From Shewanella japonica (GTDB taxonomy: Bacteria > Pseudomonadota > Gammaproteobacteria > Enterobacterales > Shewanellaceae), in the NCBI RefSeq assembly GCF_002075795.1, contig NZ_CP020472.1, positions 3,145,001 through 3,209,000 of the forward strand: a stretch of 64,000 nucleotides of DNA, given 5' to 3'. Under the pieces are notes generated by a model. It made no database searches. It was not told the origin of the DNA and saw only the letters and a program-made list of their open reading frames with translations. Position 1 is the stretch's first letter; the number at the start of each line of letters is the position of its first letter. Shown here in pieces: positions 19,541-27,823 of the stretch. A program made the position numbers and the translations under genes.

Positions 19541-19594
19541 CGATAGCAACCGCTATTGCTATAAACCTGATAGCAACCGCTATTGCTATAAACC
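19541..19594 (+). repeat. Two tandem copies of a 27-base repeat
   Basis: GATAGCAACCGCTATTGCTATAAACCT occurs twice head to tail just after the tamB stop. Each copy contains an ATAGCAA/TTGCTAT inverted repeat, so each could form a small hairpin. Confidence 0.8.
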
Positions 19595-19655
19595 TAATAC
19601 AGCTTGTCATTTCACAGTGAACTACCGTTACTTCAATACCGCCAATTTACAGACA

Positions 19656-19684
19656 CAAAAAAAGCGCCATTAAGGCGCTTTTTT
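19656..19684. terminator. Bidirectional hairpin terminator (tamB / rplY)
   Basis: AAAAAAAGCGCC-ATTAA-GGCGCTTTTTT: a G+C stem flanked by A and T runs, between the convergent tamB and rplY genes. Confidence 0.9.
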
Positions 19685-19699
19685 CACTCAAACTAGCAA

Positions 19700-19987
19700 T
19701 TAAGCAAATTTGAAATCAATGTGTTCGATTAGCGTTTTGTACGCGTGACGTTGCATTGCTTGTACACGTACTTTAACTTCTTTACCGTCGATAACTAGTG
19801 TTAAGTCAGTGTTGTAGAAGTCATCATTCAATTGAATGTTTACGATATCTTTTTGAGCCATTTTGATTGACATTGGCTCTTTACCTGGACCGTAGATAAC
19901 AGCAGGAACTAAATTCGCATGACGTAGGCGGCGGCTCGAACCTTTCCCGATTTCAGTACGGATTTCAGCTTGAATAGTGTAAGACAT
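19700..19987 (-). CDS. rplY: 50S ribosomal protein L25
   Basis: 95 residues starting [22 protein letters not shown], the short single-domain L25 of gammaproteobacteria (94-95 residues). It lacks the C-terminal CTC extension of longer homologues. L25 binds 5S rRNA in the central protuberance of the large subunit. The start at 19987 is used because the 25 extra codons upstream have no family match, and GAGA lies before this ATG. It is transcribed alone with a strong terminator. Confidence 0.97.
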   Translation of the reverse strand: MSYTIQAEIRTEIGKGSSRRLRHANLVPAVIYGPGKEPMSIKMAQKDIVNIQLNDDFYNTDLTLVIDGKEVKVRVQAMQRHAYKTLIEHIDFKFA

Positions 19988-20187
19988 GTGTTTCTCACTT
20001 ATAAAAAATAAATTGATGTTGTTATTTTCGACCAATAACAACTCGTGCTTGTTCTTTAACAAAGCGCGCGGATTCTATCATAGCCACCTTGACTCAACAA
20101 GTTATTAAGTAAAAATCATACCATTCACTCATGCTTCTCAAGATAGTATCAAGCAGTCACATCGTTAATAGTGTCAATATGAAAACA

Positions 20188-20736
20188 CTACCAACTTCTT
20201 ACAGGGCCACAATCCACATGAATAAAACCAGAACGTGGATAATAACCTACGCCACCCAATTTTAATGACTTTGCAGCATCACGAAGGCTTTTAAGCTCAA
20301 CGCCTGGGATTGCAAGATCCATCGCCATTCCTTTCATGTGGTAGCTTTTCTTTGCGACTCCATTACTCTTAGCTGCTAACATATTGTTGGTTTTTGGTGA
20401 GCGGTAACCGGAAATGACATGAACTTCATCAGTATTACCTAAAGCCTGTTGTAGCTGATAAACAAATTCGTATAAACGCTTATCCATAGGCGCTGATTGG
20501 TTCTGGCGATGATCGCGTAGTACTTCGCTAAATAATGACAAAGTATCTTGGTCATACTCACCTTCAGCCCAAAACTGGCCTTTTTGACGCTCTCCGGTAT
20601 GACGATTGTAAAAACTGAGTTCTCTAACACCTTGAGTAGAACGGCTTGCTTGAACTGGATTGGAAAACATAGAAGCGACAGCAACACCACTTAAACCTAA
20701 CACTAATTGCCGACGGGCAGGACACACTAAAGACAT
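20188..20736 (-). CDS. YcbK-type DUF882 / M15 peptidase-like protein with Tat signal
   Basis: 182 residues. The N-terminus CPARRQLVLGLSGVAVASMF has the twin-arginine pattern of a Tat substrate, so it is probably exported folded. The body matches DUF882/peptidase M15_3: HVISGYRSPKTNNML, the metal-binding YHMKGMAMD (His and Asp) and GFIHVDCG near the end. Family members such as E. coli YcbK/MepK cleave peptidoglycan cross-links. It lies 150 bases downstream of an L,D-transpeptidase on the same strand, the conserved ycbB-ycbK order, which supports a role in cell-wall remodelling. Confidence 0.9.
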   Translation of the reverse strand: MSLVCPARRQLVLGLSGVAVASMFSNPVQASRSTQGVRELSFYNRHTGERQKGQFWAEGEYDQDTLSLFSEVLRDHRQNQSAPMDKRLYEFVYQLQQALGNTDEVHVISGYRSPKTNNMLAAKSNGVAKKSYHMKGMAMDLAIPGVELKSLRDAAKSLKLGGVGYYPRSGFIHVDCGPVRSW

Positions 20737-20888
20737 TCACTCACCACTTTCAAATAATCAAAAACATGTGCATTTTTTACACAATTGAAAGCGAAGTTAA
20801 ACGGAAAGTGAGACAATAGCAAGCATTCAAGCCGATAAAATCAGCTTAAATTATGAACAAAACAGCAAGTGTTAATCTGGTCAATAAC

Positions 20889-22346
20889 TTAACGAGAAGA
20901 CACTTGTAACGAAGTTGCTGCATTATTAGCCACTTCAGTTTGCTTAATGTTATTTAAATGATAAATGTCATTACGGAACTGAGCGAGGTTAGTTTCATCA
21001 ACCCATGCATTCCAGTAAACCAGGTGGACTGGCACTGTTTGAGAAAGTGAAAACCATTGCGTTTGCTCGCCTTGCTCCTGCATTCGATGCCAAGTGCGTT
21101 TATCAATCACCACATTTTCGGCAAACCACTCCGCTAGTTCTTGTACTTTTTCGATTCGAATGCAGCCAGATGATAATGCTCGGTCATCTTCATCAAACAA
21201 GGCTTTATCTGGCGTGTCATGTAAATAGATATTGAGATCATCTTTAAAGTGAAATTTGTAGCGTCCAAGCGCATTTATCTTACCTGGCCTCTGCACTAAC
21301 CGATAAGGAAACGGGCCTGTTGAAACAATATCTTGCCACTCTGAAGCTGTTTTATTCACTTTAGTACCAGTGATATCAAACACATCAAACTGCCTGTCAG
21401 TAATGTAATGTCCATCTTGGGCAACCTTTGGCAGAATATCTCGTCGCATTAGTTTTTTAGGAACGGTCCAAGTAGGGTTGATGACGATGTTGGAGATTTG
21501 CCCCTGCATCACAGGTGTTCGTCTGTAGGCTTTGCCTACGATCACTCTAGAGCTCAATGCGATTTGGCTTTCATTGACTAATACCATTTCAAATGCAGGT
21601 ATATTCACTAACAAGTAGCGCTCACCTAAGTCAGACAAATAACTGGTTTTTTCAACAAAATTGCTGGCTAATAATTCAGCGCGTTGCAGTGGAGTTTGAT
21701 TAATCCAATGTAATGTTTTGGGGCCAATAACAGAATCAGCTTTCAAACCATGACGCCGCTGAAATCTTGCCACCGCCATCGCAATTGTATTGTCATAAGT
21801 GTATTGGGTTTCAGATCGAGAAGATAAATCTCCCAATAACCAGAGTCTTTGAGAAATCAAACTGATGGTCTTATGGCTATCACCTGGCCTTAATAAGCCA
21901 CCAGGTTGTATTTGAGGCCAATCATGGCGTTGATTCAGCCACAATAAGCGCCTAATGTGATTTTGAACACTAAGATAGTCTTCAACCGCAGGCTCTAAGG
22001 CATAAACCTGTCGTTTTTCGGACATAGAAGAAGTCAGCGAATCATAAGGCAAGCGTACATTTCGATCATGCCAGAAGCGAGCGATCTCTTGTTGAATTTT
22101 GTCTATGTACTCGAGTTTTTCCGCCTCACTGCCCTTTTGCAAGATAGTTAAGTAATCTTGCCAAATAACGGAAGATTCCACTAATGAAAGTAAAGTCACA
22201 TGCTGAGCAAGTGTTTTGTATGTTGCTGGCTGAATTTGATCTTGTGACAGCCTTTGAGCCTGCACTGCATGAGTTTGGCCTGCAAAAGCAATTGATAACA
22301 AACTAATAAAAGTGAAAGAGACACGTAGATAATACAAAATTCTCAT
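20889..22346 (-). CDS. L,D-transpeptidase of the YcbB/LdtD type
   Basis: 485 residues. A signal peptide spans about residues 1-27 (ending QTHA). A peptidoglycan-binding segment follows (TIAMAVARFQRRHGLKADSV, about 190-215). The YkuD catalytic domain has HDTP and the active-site Cys in ALSSGCIRIEKV (about residue 395). The protein forms meso-DAP to meso-DAP cross-links in the periplasm. It is somewhat shorter than E. coli LdtD (615 residues). The start is ATG at MRILYYL. It is probably in one unit with the following YcbK-type gene. Confidence 0.92.
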   Translation of the reverse strand: MRILYYLRVSFTFISLLSIAFAGQTHAVQAQRLSQDQIQPATYKTLAQHVTLLSLVESSVIWQDYLTILQKGSEAEKLEYIDKIQQEIARFWHDRNVRLPYDSLTSSMSEKRQVYALEPAVEDYLSVQNHIRRLLWLNQRHDWPQIQPGGLLRPGDSHKTISLISQRLWLLGDLSSRSETQYTYDNTIAMAVARFQRRHGLKADSVIGPKTLHWINQTPLQRAELLASNFVEKTSYLSDLGERYLLVNIPAFEMVLVNESQIALSSRVIVGKAYRRTPVMQGQISNIVINPTWTVPKKLMRRDILPKVAQDGHYITDRQFDVFDITGTKVNKTASEWQDIVSTGPFPYRLVQRPGKINALGRYKFHFKDDLNIYLHDTPDKALFDEDDRALSSGCIRIEKVQELAEWFAENVVIDKRTWHRMQEQGEQTQWFSLSQTVPVHLVYWNAWVDETNLAQFRNDIYHLNNIKQTEVANNAATSLQVSSR

Positions 22347-22587
22347 TCATTTCTCTCCCGTCTTAACGCCATAGACAATTAAGTATGGCAAAAAAATATC
22401 AACCTTGTGTTACAGACTGTGACGTTCAGTTACAAGTTACTACGAAAGAAGGATAAAAATAGAACAAAAAACTTAACCGCTGACTACTAAGCAGCTAATT
22501 GAACTAAAGAAACTAGGAAAGGATTATAAGAACTGTTATAAACATGCCCCGCAAAAATTTTTTCAATATTTATTCACTGCAGCATTT

Positions 22588-22863
22588 ATGAACAAGAAGC
22601 AATTATTACAAGTCATGGCGTCTGATATCGGCGTTTCTCAATCTCAATTAAAGCCACAGTTAGAGCAAATTCTTATCCAACTTCATAAAGCGTTAGCAGA
22701 AGGCGAAAAAGTGTATTTACCGCAATTTGGCACCTTTGAATTAAGGTATCATTTGGCTAAGAATGGACGGAACCCGCAAACGGGTGAAAGCATCGAAATC
22801 CTAGGTTTTAATCAACCTAGCTTTAAACCAGCTCCAGCCTTTAAAAAATACATTAACCCATAA
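22588..22863 (+). CDS. HU/IHF-family DNA-binding protein
   Basis: 91 residues with an HU-like fold: an N-terminal helical dimerisation part (MNKKQLLQVMASDIGVSQSQL), the beta part EKVYLPQFGTFELRYHLAKNGRNPQTGE in which GRNPQTG is the conserved arm motif, and the end FKKYINP. It is more diverged than housekeeping HU (for example FELRYHLAKN instead of FxVRxRAAR), so it is probably an accessory nucleoid protein. It is divergent from the L,D-transpeptidase gene and followed by its own terminator. Confidence 0.88.
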   Translation: MNKKQLLQVMASDIGVSQSQLKPQLEQILIQLHKALAEGEKVYLPQFGTFELRYHLAKNGRNPQTGESIEILGFNQPSFKPAPAFKKYINP

Positions 22864-22887
22864 AAAAGTAGCGTCAAACGACAAATT

Positions 22888-22919
22888 AAAGCCTCCTATT
22901 TGGGATGATTGGAGGCTTT
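22888..22919 (+). terminator. Terminator of the HU-like gene
   Basis: AAAGCCTCC (22888-22896) and GGAGGCTTT (22911-22919) form a stem 25 bases after the stop. Confidence 0.7.
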
Positions 22920-23025
22920 CACATCCTATCTCACGTCATTTTCAAATCTTGCAAAACGAGCGATCAAATGCGTCTTACAAAGCTTTTGATATTTTATCCA
23001 TAGCGGCACATTAAACAGTGGCCCA

Positions 23026-23286
23026 GCTAGCCTATCTTAAAACGACGAGGGATTTATCTTTTCCCCAAGAAGCAATTTTCAAATTTTAGATACAAAAAAG
23101 CCCCAACTTTCGTTGAGGCTTTCGCACCATACTTACGTATGTAAATGATGATACCCGAGGCCAGACTTGAACTGGCACGCCCTATCTTAAAACGACGAGG
23201 GATTTATCTTTTGCCCAAGAGGCAGGTTTCAAATTCTAGATACAAAAAAGCCCCAACTTTCGTTGAGGCTTTTCGCATCATACTTA
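23026..23286 (-). repeat. tRNA-Leu half/terminator array A, distal part
   Basis: Contains a truncated unit (from about 23028) and one unit with a recognisable tRNA-Leu 3' half (about 23149-23215). Each is followed on the minus strand by a terminator hairpin (AGCCTCAACGAAAGTTGGGGCT then T6). The array is interrupted at 23287 by an IS3-family element; the rest continues at 24589. Confidence 0.85.
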
Positions 23287-23327
23287 TGTCCCGTCCTGAG
23301 ATAAGTTGACACTTTGGAGACTTATCT

Positions 23328-23723
23328 ATGAAACCTTCAAGCGCAATCAGCGTTAAACGAACACAGCGTGATTACACATTAGGCTTTAAATTAGCCGTCG
23401 TCAGCCAAGTAGAAAAAGGCGAGCTAACCTATAAGCAAGCTCAAGAGCACTACGGTATCCAAGGTCGAAGCACCGTCCTTACATGGTTGAGAAAGCATGG
23501 TAGATTAGACTGGACACTCCCTACTGAGCACTCTCTTATGTCTAAAAGTAAAGAGACCCCCGCCCAGAAAATTAAACGATTAGAGAAGCAAGTTTCTAAC
23601 CTAGAAATGAAAAATATGATTTATGGCGATATGGTTGAACTGTTAAAAAATGAATATGGTATCGATTTAGAAAAAAAGTACTTAGCCGAGCGCTCTGGAT
23701 TGCCAAAGAAAAAGGCACGGTAA
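23328..23723 (+). CDS. IS3-family transposase OrfA
   Basis: 131 residues. The N-terminal helix-turn-helix reads RDYTLGFKLAVVSQVEKGELTYKQAQEHYGIQGRSTVLTWLRKHG, followed by a leucine-zipper-like helix (KIKRLEKQVSNLEMKNMIYG). It binds the IS ends. The ATG has GGAG 8 bases upstream. Near its 3' end the heptamer A AAA AAG (23672-23678) lies in the OrfA frame and is the expected -1 slip site. This would make an OrfAB fusion with the downstream frame. Confidence 0.93.
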   Translation: MKPSSAISVKRTQRDYTLGFKLAVVSQVEKGELTYKQAQEHYGIQGRSTVLTWLRKHGRLDWTLPTEHSLMSKSKETPAQKIKRLEKQVSNLEMKNMIYGDMVELLKNEYGIDLEKKYLAERSGLPKKKAR

Positions 23724-24556
23724 AGCTAGCGGCAGCGAGTCGGCAATTTAATTTATCAAGACAAGCGATTTACCAGTGGAAACAACGTGCTGAAACAAGA
23801 ACCGAAAGGCTTAAACCCGTTGTGTCGATGGTGAAGTATTGGCGCCAGTTTATGCCAAGATTGGGGACACGTAAGCTCTACCAGCTCATCAAGCCACAGT
23901 TGGTTGAGCAAGGCATAAAACTCGGTCGGGATGGGCTATTTCAATACCTGAAACAGCGAGATATGTTGGTGAAGCCGAGAAAAAATTACACCAAAACAAC
24001 GAATAGTCATCACTGGCTTAGAAAGCATCCTAATTTGCTTAAAGACAAGATTGTTGAACGAGTAGAAGAAGTGCTAGTTAGCGACATCACCTACGTGAAA
24101 TCAGATGAAGGAACACATTACTTATCGCTGGTGACAGACGCATATTCTAGAAAAATAATGGGGTACGAGTTAAGTCATGAGATGAAAGCGAGCGATGTCG
24201 TCAAAGCGCTGGATATGACGGTAAAGAGTCGTCAAACAACAGGTCATATCATTCATCACTCAGACAGAGGGATGCAGTATTGCTCAGAGGAATACCAAAT
24301 GGCATTAGCAGTGAACGGTATGACGCCATCAATGACGGATGGGTATGACTGCTACCAAAATGCACTGGCTGAGCGTGTGAATGGTATTTTAAAGCATGAG
24401 TTTTTGCTTTATCGCTGCCGAACGATGGAGGAGCTCAGGACCTTGGTCAAGGAATCGGTAGCAATTTACAATGAATTACGACCGCATCTTAGTTTAGGGA
24501 TGAAAACCCCAAACGAGGTGCATGAAAAAGCCAGTAGGGAGTACCAACTGGCTTAA
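23678..24556 (+). CDS. IS3-family transposase OrfB (integrase part of OrfAB)
   Basis: DDE transposase domain in the -1 frame relative to OrfA. The frame is open from the slip site at 23672-23678, so the natural product is most likely an OrfAB fusion. An independent start at 23822 would give 244 residues. The catalytic triad is visible: Asp in LVSDITYVKSDEG, Asp in IIHHSDRGMQYCS, and Glu in NALAERVNGILKHEF. The HTH_21 region precedes it (MPRLGTRKLYQLI). No stop or deletion is seen, so the enzyme should be functional. Confidence 0.92.
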   Translation, partial: VLSRALWIAKEKGTVKLAAASRQFNLSRQAIYQWKQRAETRTERLKPVVSMVKYWRQFMPRLGTRKLYQLIKPQLVEQGIKLGRDGLFQYLKQRDMLVKPRKNYTKTTNSHHWLRKHPNLLKDKIVERVEEVLVSDITYVKSDEGTHYLSLVTDAYSRKIMGYELSHEMKASDVVKALDMTVKSRQTTGHIIHHSDRGMQYCSEEYQMALAVNGMTPSMTDGYDCYQNALAERVNGILKHEFLLYRCRTMEELRTLVKESVAIYNELRPHLSLGMKTPNEVHEKASREYQLA

Positions 24557-24588
24557 CAAAAACCGTCAACCTATTTTAGGACTAGACA

Positions 24589-25008
24589 TTACGTATGTAA
24601 ATGATGATACCCGAGGCCAGCCTTAAACTGGCACGCCCTATCTTAAAACGACGAGGGATTTATCTTTTGCCCTAAACGTAGATTCAAATTTTAGACACAA
24701 AAAAGCCCCAACTTTCGTTGAGACTTTTTCGCATCATACTTACGTATGTAAATGATGATACCCGAGGCCAGCCTTAAACTGGCACGCCCTATCTTAAAAC
24801 GACGAGGGATTTATCTTTTGCCCAAGAGGCAGGTTTCAAATTCTAGATACAAAAAGCCCCGACTAATGTCGAGGCTTTCTTATAATGGTACCCGAGACCA
24901 TACTGGAACTGGCGCGCCCTATCTTAAAACGACGAGGGATTTATCTTTCGCCAACGCTCAAATTACAGACACAAAAAAGCCCCAACTAATGTCGAGGCTT
25001 TATTGTAA
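24589..25008 (-). repeat. tRNA-Leu half/terminator array A, proximal part
   Basis: Three further units downstream of the tRNA-Leu at 25009. tRNA 3'-half copies begin near 24605, 24755 and 24886, each with the GGTACCCGAGG-type acceptor, TpsiC arm and a decayed variable/anticodon side (ACGACGAGGGATTT). Terminator hairpins separate them, with the stem AGCCTCRAC/GTYGGGGCT and T-tract on the minus strand. Confidence 0.9.
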
Positions 25009-25094
25009 TGGTACCCGAGGCCAGACTTGAACTGGCACGCCTATTAAGCGAGGGATTTTAAATCCCTTGTGTCTACCGATTCCACCACTCGGGC
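25009..25094 (-). tRNA. tRNA-Leu (anticodon UAA), solitary copy
   Basis: 86-base class II tRNA. Acceptor GCCCGAG pairs with CTCGGGT, and CCA is encoded at the 3' end. The anticodon loop contains TTTAAAA with TAA, and there is a long variable arm. The sequence is identical to the copy at 31347-31432. A short leader and a candidate promoter lie upstream, and array A lies downstream. Confidence 0.95.
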
Positions 25095-25110
25095 AAACTC
25101 TGGTAACTCG

Positions 25111-25140
25111 TCATAACGCGTTACAAAATTTGTTTTTCAA
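25111..25140 (-). promoter_or_regulatory. Candidate promoter of the solitary tRNA-Leu
   Basis: On the minus strand: TTGAAA (25135-25140), 18 bases, TTATGA (25111-25116), about 16 bases before the tRNA. The -10 match is moderate. Confidence 0.4.
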
Positions 25141-25290
25141 CGTAAGCAATCGGTTGCCGCCGCTGATGTGGTGCATACTTTACTGATTTTTCAGATAGGA
25201 TCAACATAAAAATGAAACTTATTGTTCAAATGCCCATTTTGCGAGCAAATAGCATGAAAACACAGCGCGAAAGACTAATATATCGCCGAC

Positions 25291-25887
25291 TTATATAGGC
25301 GACATCGCGAGCGCTTGATTGACTCGACGCTTGAGCTCAGGTAACAATTTCTCGGCAAACCACGGATTTTTTGCCAACCATATATTATTTCTTGGACTTG
25401 GGTGAGGTAAAGGCAGAATTGAATCGGGGTATTTTTGCCAGTCTTGTACTGTTTGCGTTAAAGACTGTTTGGTTTCATTTAAATGATAGTCTTGAGCATA
25501 TTTACCAACAAGTACGGTCAGCTTAATGTGAGTCAACTCTGCTAAAACGTGTTCTCGCCAAGTTTGCGCACATATTTTTAACGGCGGTAAATCGCCACTT
25601 TTGCCCTTTCCTGGATAACAAAAGCCCATGGGGAGAATAGCGACTTTTTCGGGATCGTAGAATACAGCCTTATCTATGCCTAACCAGTCCCTTAGTCTAT
25701 CTCCACTAGCGTCATTAAAAGGAATACCTGATTGATGCACAGCAAGCCCAGGAGCTTGCCCTGCAATTAAGATTTTCGCCTTCGAATGGATCTGTACCAC
25801 AGGATTAACACCATGGGCTAACCTTGATTCACATAAACGGCATTGCTTGATCTGCTGGGATATGATGTCAATTTGAGCTTGTGTCAT
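25291..25887 (-). CDS. Uracil-DNA glycosylase superfamily protein
   Basis: 198 residues. N-terminal CRLCESRL, then ILIAGQAPGLAVHQSGIPFNDASGDRLRDWLGI, which is the motif 1 region of the UDG superfamily (GQAPG.. with GIPF and SGDRL). LPLPHPSPRN near the end is the leucine-loop motif 2. The pattern resembles bacterial family 4/5-like members, but the four-cysteine iron-sulfur ligand set is not complete (Cys in CRLC, FC and IC are visible), so cluster binding is uncertain. Likely role: removal of damaged bases from DNA. It follows the LRR kinase gene by 48 bases on the same strand. Confidence 0.85.
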   Translation of the reverse strand: MTQAQIDIISQQIKQCRLCESRLAHGVNPVVQIHSKAKILIAGQAPGLAVHQSGIPFNDASGDRLRDWLGIDKAVFYDPEKVAILPMGFCYPGKGKSGDLPPLKICAQTWREHVLAELTHIKLTVLVGKYAQDYHLNETKQSLTQTVQDWQKYPDSILPLPHPSPRNNIWLAKNPWFAEKLLPELKRRVNQALAMSPI

Positions 25888-25935
25888 TCCATTCCTTTGT
25901 CATTAACCAAGCTCGCATGTTTAAGCCAATATGGT

Positions 25936-27339
25936 TTAACGTAAACTTGATATTTGTTGAGCGAGTTCGTTGAAACTTGGGCGCTGACTCACTGAGTTAT
26001 TTAAACATTGTTCTGTCAATAATAATAACGACGTGAATAGCGTTTTGTCAGCCAAGTCACTACTTTCATGTAAAGAAGATTGACTGTAATGTCCGAGAAG
26101 ATCTTCTAACATATTGCCAAAGGCTCTCACTTCTATTGCTTGCATTTGATTGACTTGCGATACAGATAATTTATTTAAATCCGTCGCGGCACCAAAGTCA
26201 CCGAACAGAATATTTGCACTGTCATCTATCATAGTATTGTGCGCATAAATATCGCCATGACTGACTTTTTGTTGATGCAAATGGGCTAATGCACCAGCCA
26301 TGCTCGCCATAACCTTTATAATGCTATCCAGTGAGATACTCATTTCATCGGCAAAGGTATCTCGTGTGCAGGTAATTAACGATGGTGGTAAACCTAAATT
26401 ATAATAACCAGAAGGGATAATCTCCATAACTAAACCTAAGTCATCCCCCTCAGCAATTTGCGCTAACACTTTAATCAGATTTGGATGTTCACCTGCGGTT
26501 AAGCAACAATGAAGCTCATCTTTTGGGTATCCATCTGACGTAACAGCCCCTTTAAACATCTTTAACGCAACGGTTTGATGACTAGACGTTTGAGCACTAT
26601 CCAATTGCGCCTTGTTCCATTGAGCTTGATATATCACCCCTGAAGCGCCTTGACCTAATTGATCGCCTAATACAAATTCAGACATGCTTGCTTGTAAAAA
26701 GTCTGCATGAGTTTCGCTACTTTGCGTCACAGGGTTTCCACTAAATGCCAGCCAAGCAAGCTTTGGGAGACTTAATAACCAATCAGGTACACTTGCTAAC
26801 TTGTTGGCCGATATTCTCAGTAACTCAAGTTCATGACAGTTCTGCATTGAATCGGGTAATTGAGTAATCACATTCCCTGCTAAAGCACACTTCTTTAAGC
26901 GATGTAATTGCCCCATTGACTCTGGTAAATGGGTGATTTGATTGTCAGTCAAAATAAGCCAGCGGGTATCAACCGGAAAGCAATTCTCTGGTACCGATTC
27001 AATTTGATTGGCTTTAAAGCCAATCATTTCAAGTTTAGGGCACTGAGCAATGACAGATGGGATTTCGGTAAAACAATTAAATGAAAGGAACAGAATTTTA
27101 AGCTCAGCTAAGCAAGCAAACTCATCAGGTAAACTGCTTAGTCGGTTATTTGAAAGATCAAGCACTTCCAAAGAGTCCGACAAGGTTAAAATCTCTAACG
27201 GAAATGTCGTTAATTGCTCTGCTATTTGTAATCGCTTGATGTGTTGCTGTTTTAATTCACCGGACTGTAATTGAGCTAGCGTGTGCAATGGAAGTTCCTT
27301 CATCATATCGTCCATGGCAATGGACAAAAAAGCGCACAT
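25936..27339 (-). CDS. Leucine-rich-repeat protein kinase
   Basis: 467 residues. The N-terminal half has about six leucine-rich repeats (for example LEVLDLSNNRLSSLPDEFACL, residues about 58-195). The C-terminal half is a Ser/Thr-type kinase domain (about 210-465): glycine loop LGQGASGVIYQA, lysine in VALKMFKGA, catalytic HGDIYAHNTM (about residue 360) and FGDFGAAT (about 380). The key residues are present, so it looks catalytically competent. HGD replaces the usual HRD. There is no membrane segment, so it should be cytoplasmic. The start is uncertain: ATG codons at 27339, 27315 and 27306 all lack a good Shine-Dalgarno. The substrate is unknown. It is divergent from yqfB. Confidence 0.88.
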   Translation of the reverse strand: MCAFLSIAMDDMMKELPLHTLAQLQSGELKQQHIKRLQIAEQLTTFPLEILTLSDSLEVLDLSNNRLSSLPDEFACLAELKILFLSFNCFTEIPSVIAQCPKLEMIGFKANQIESVPENCFPVDTRWLILTDNQITHLPESMGQLHRLKKCALAGNVITQLPDSMQNCHELELLRISANKLASVPDWLLSLPKLAWLAFSGNPVTQSSETHADFLQASMSEFVLGDQLGQGASGVIYQAQWNKAQLDSAQTSSHQTVALKMFKGAVTSDGYPKDELHCCLTAGEHPNLIKVLAQIAEGDDLGLVMEIIPSGYYNLGLPPSLITCTRDTFADEMSISLDSIIKVMASMAGALAHLHQQKVSHGDIYAHNTMIDDSANILFGDFGAATDLNKLSVSQVNQMQAIEVRAFGNMLEDLLGHYSQSSLHESSDLADKTLFTSLLLLTEQCLNNSVSQRPSFNELAQQISSLR

Positions 27340-27468
27340 GATATGTTATTCAGGTCGTTAAGTTAAGCTATCTGATTAGATTGTGAAATATGACGAAATT
27401 GAATCACTTGCTAGATGTATAATAAATATCGCAAAATGTTATCACTACAACACAAGAATAACCGTTAA

Positions 27469-27783
27469 ATGCCTGAACTAACCCCTATTAGCTTTTTTAG
27501 TCGCTTTGAAGAAGATATTTTATCTGGTGCAAAAACGATTACCTTACGAGATGAATCTGAAGCTCATTTCATCGAAGGCGAAACCCTCAGTGTGTCGACA
27601 TTTGAAGACGAACGCTGGTTTTGCAATATTAAGGTTATTTCGATAAAGAAAGTGGCATTTCATCAGCTAGATGACACTCACGCTATGCAAGAGAATATGC
27701 CTTTAGACATGCTGAAATCACTCATACAAGAAGTTTACCCAGGCGTTGAACAACTTTATGAAATCAAATTTAGTCTGGTTTAA
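27469..27783 (+). CDS. yqfB: N4-acetylcytidine amidohydrolase (ASCH domain)
   Basis: 104 residues matching E. coli YqfB almost end to end: ISFFSRFEEDILSGAKTITLRDESEAHF, then ENMPLDMLKSLIQEVYPG. The catalytic residues reported for YqfB (Lys21, Thr24, Glu74) correspond to Lys22, Thr25 and Glu75 here. The family hydrolyses N4-acetylcytidine to cytidine and acetate. The start is ATG, and the preceding region shares a divergent promoter with the LRR kinase. Confidence 0.93.
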   Translation: MPELTPISFFSRFEEDILSGAKTITLRDESEAHFIEGETLSVSTFEDERWFCNIKVISIKKVAFHQLDDTHAMQENMPLDMLKSLIQEVYPGVEQLYEIKFSLV

Positions 27784-27823
27784 TGCAATAACTTAACACA
27801 ACAAACGGAAAGGACACCGACAT

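Larger units (their letters stand above)
23287..24588 (+). mobile_element. Complete IS3-family insertion sequence
   Basis: 1302 bp. The left end starts TGTCCCGTCCTGAGATAAG and the right end, on the reverse strand, starts TGTCTAGTCCTAAAATAGG, giving imperfect inverted repeats with TG..CA ends. The flanks TTA (23284-23286) and TTA (24589-24591) are a 3-bp target duplication. Removing the element and one TTA restores the array sequence CATACTTACGTATG. It encodes OrfA and OrfB with a -1 frameshift signal and looks intact. Confidence 0.93.

Noticed and set aside
24752..25030. 92-codon open frame in the repeat array
   Set aside because: It runs through tRNA-like units and terminators on the strand opposite to tRNA transcription; its repeated peptide merely mirrors the DNA repeats.
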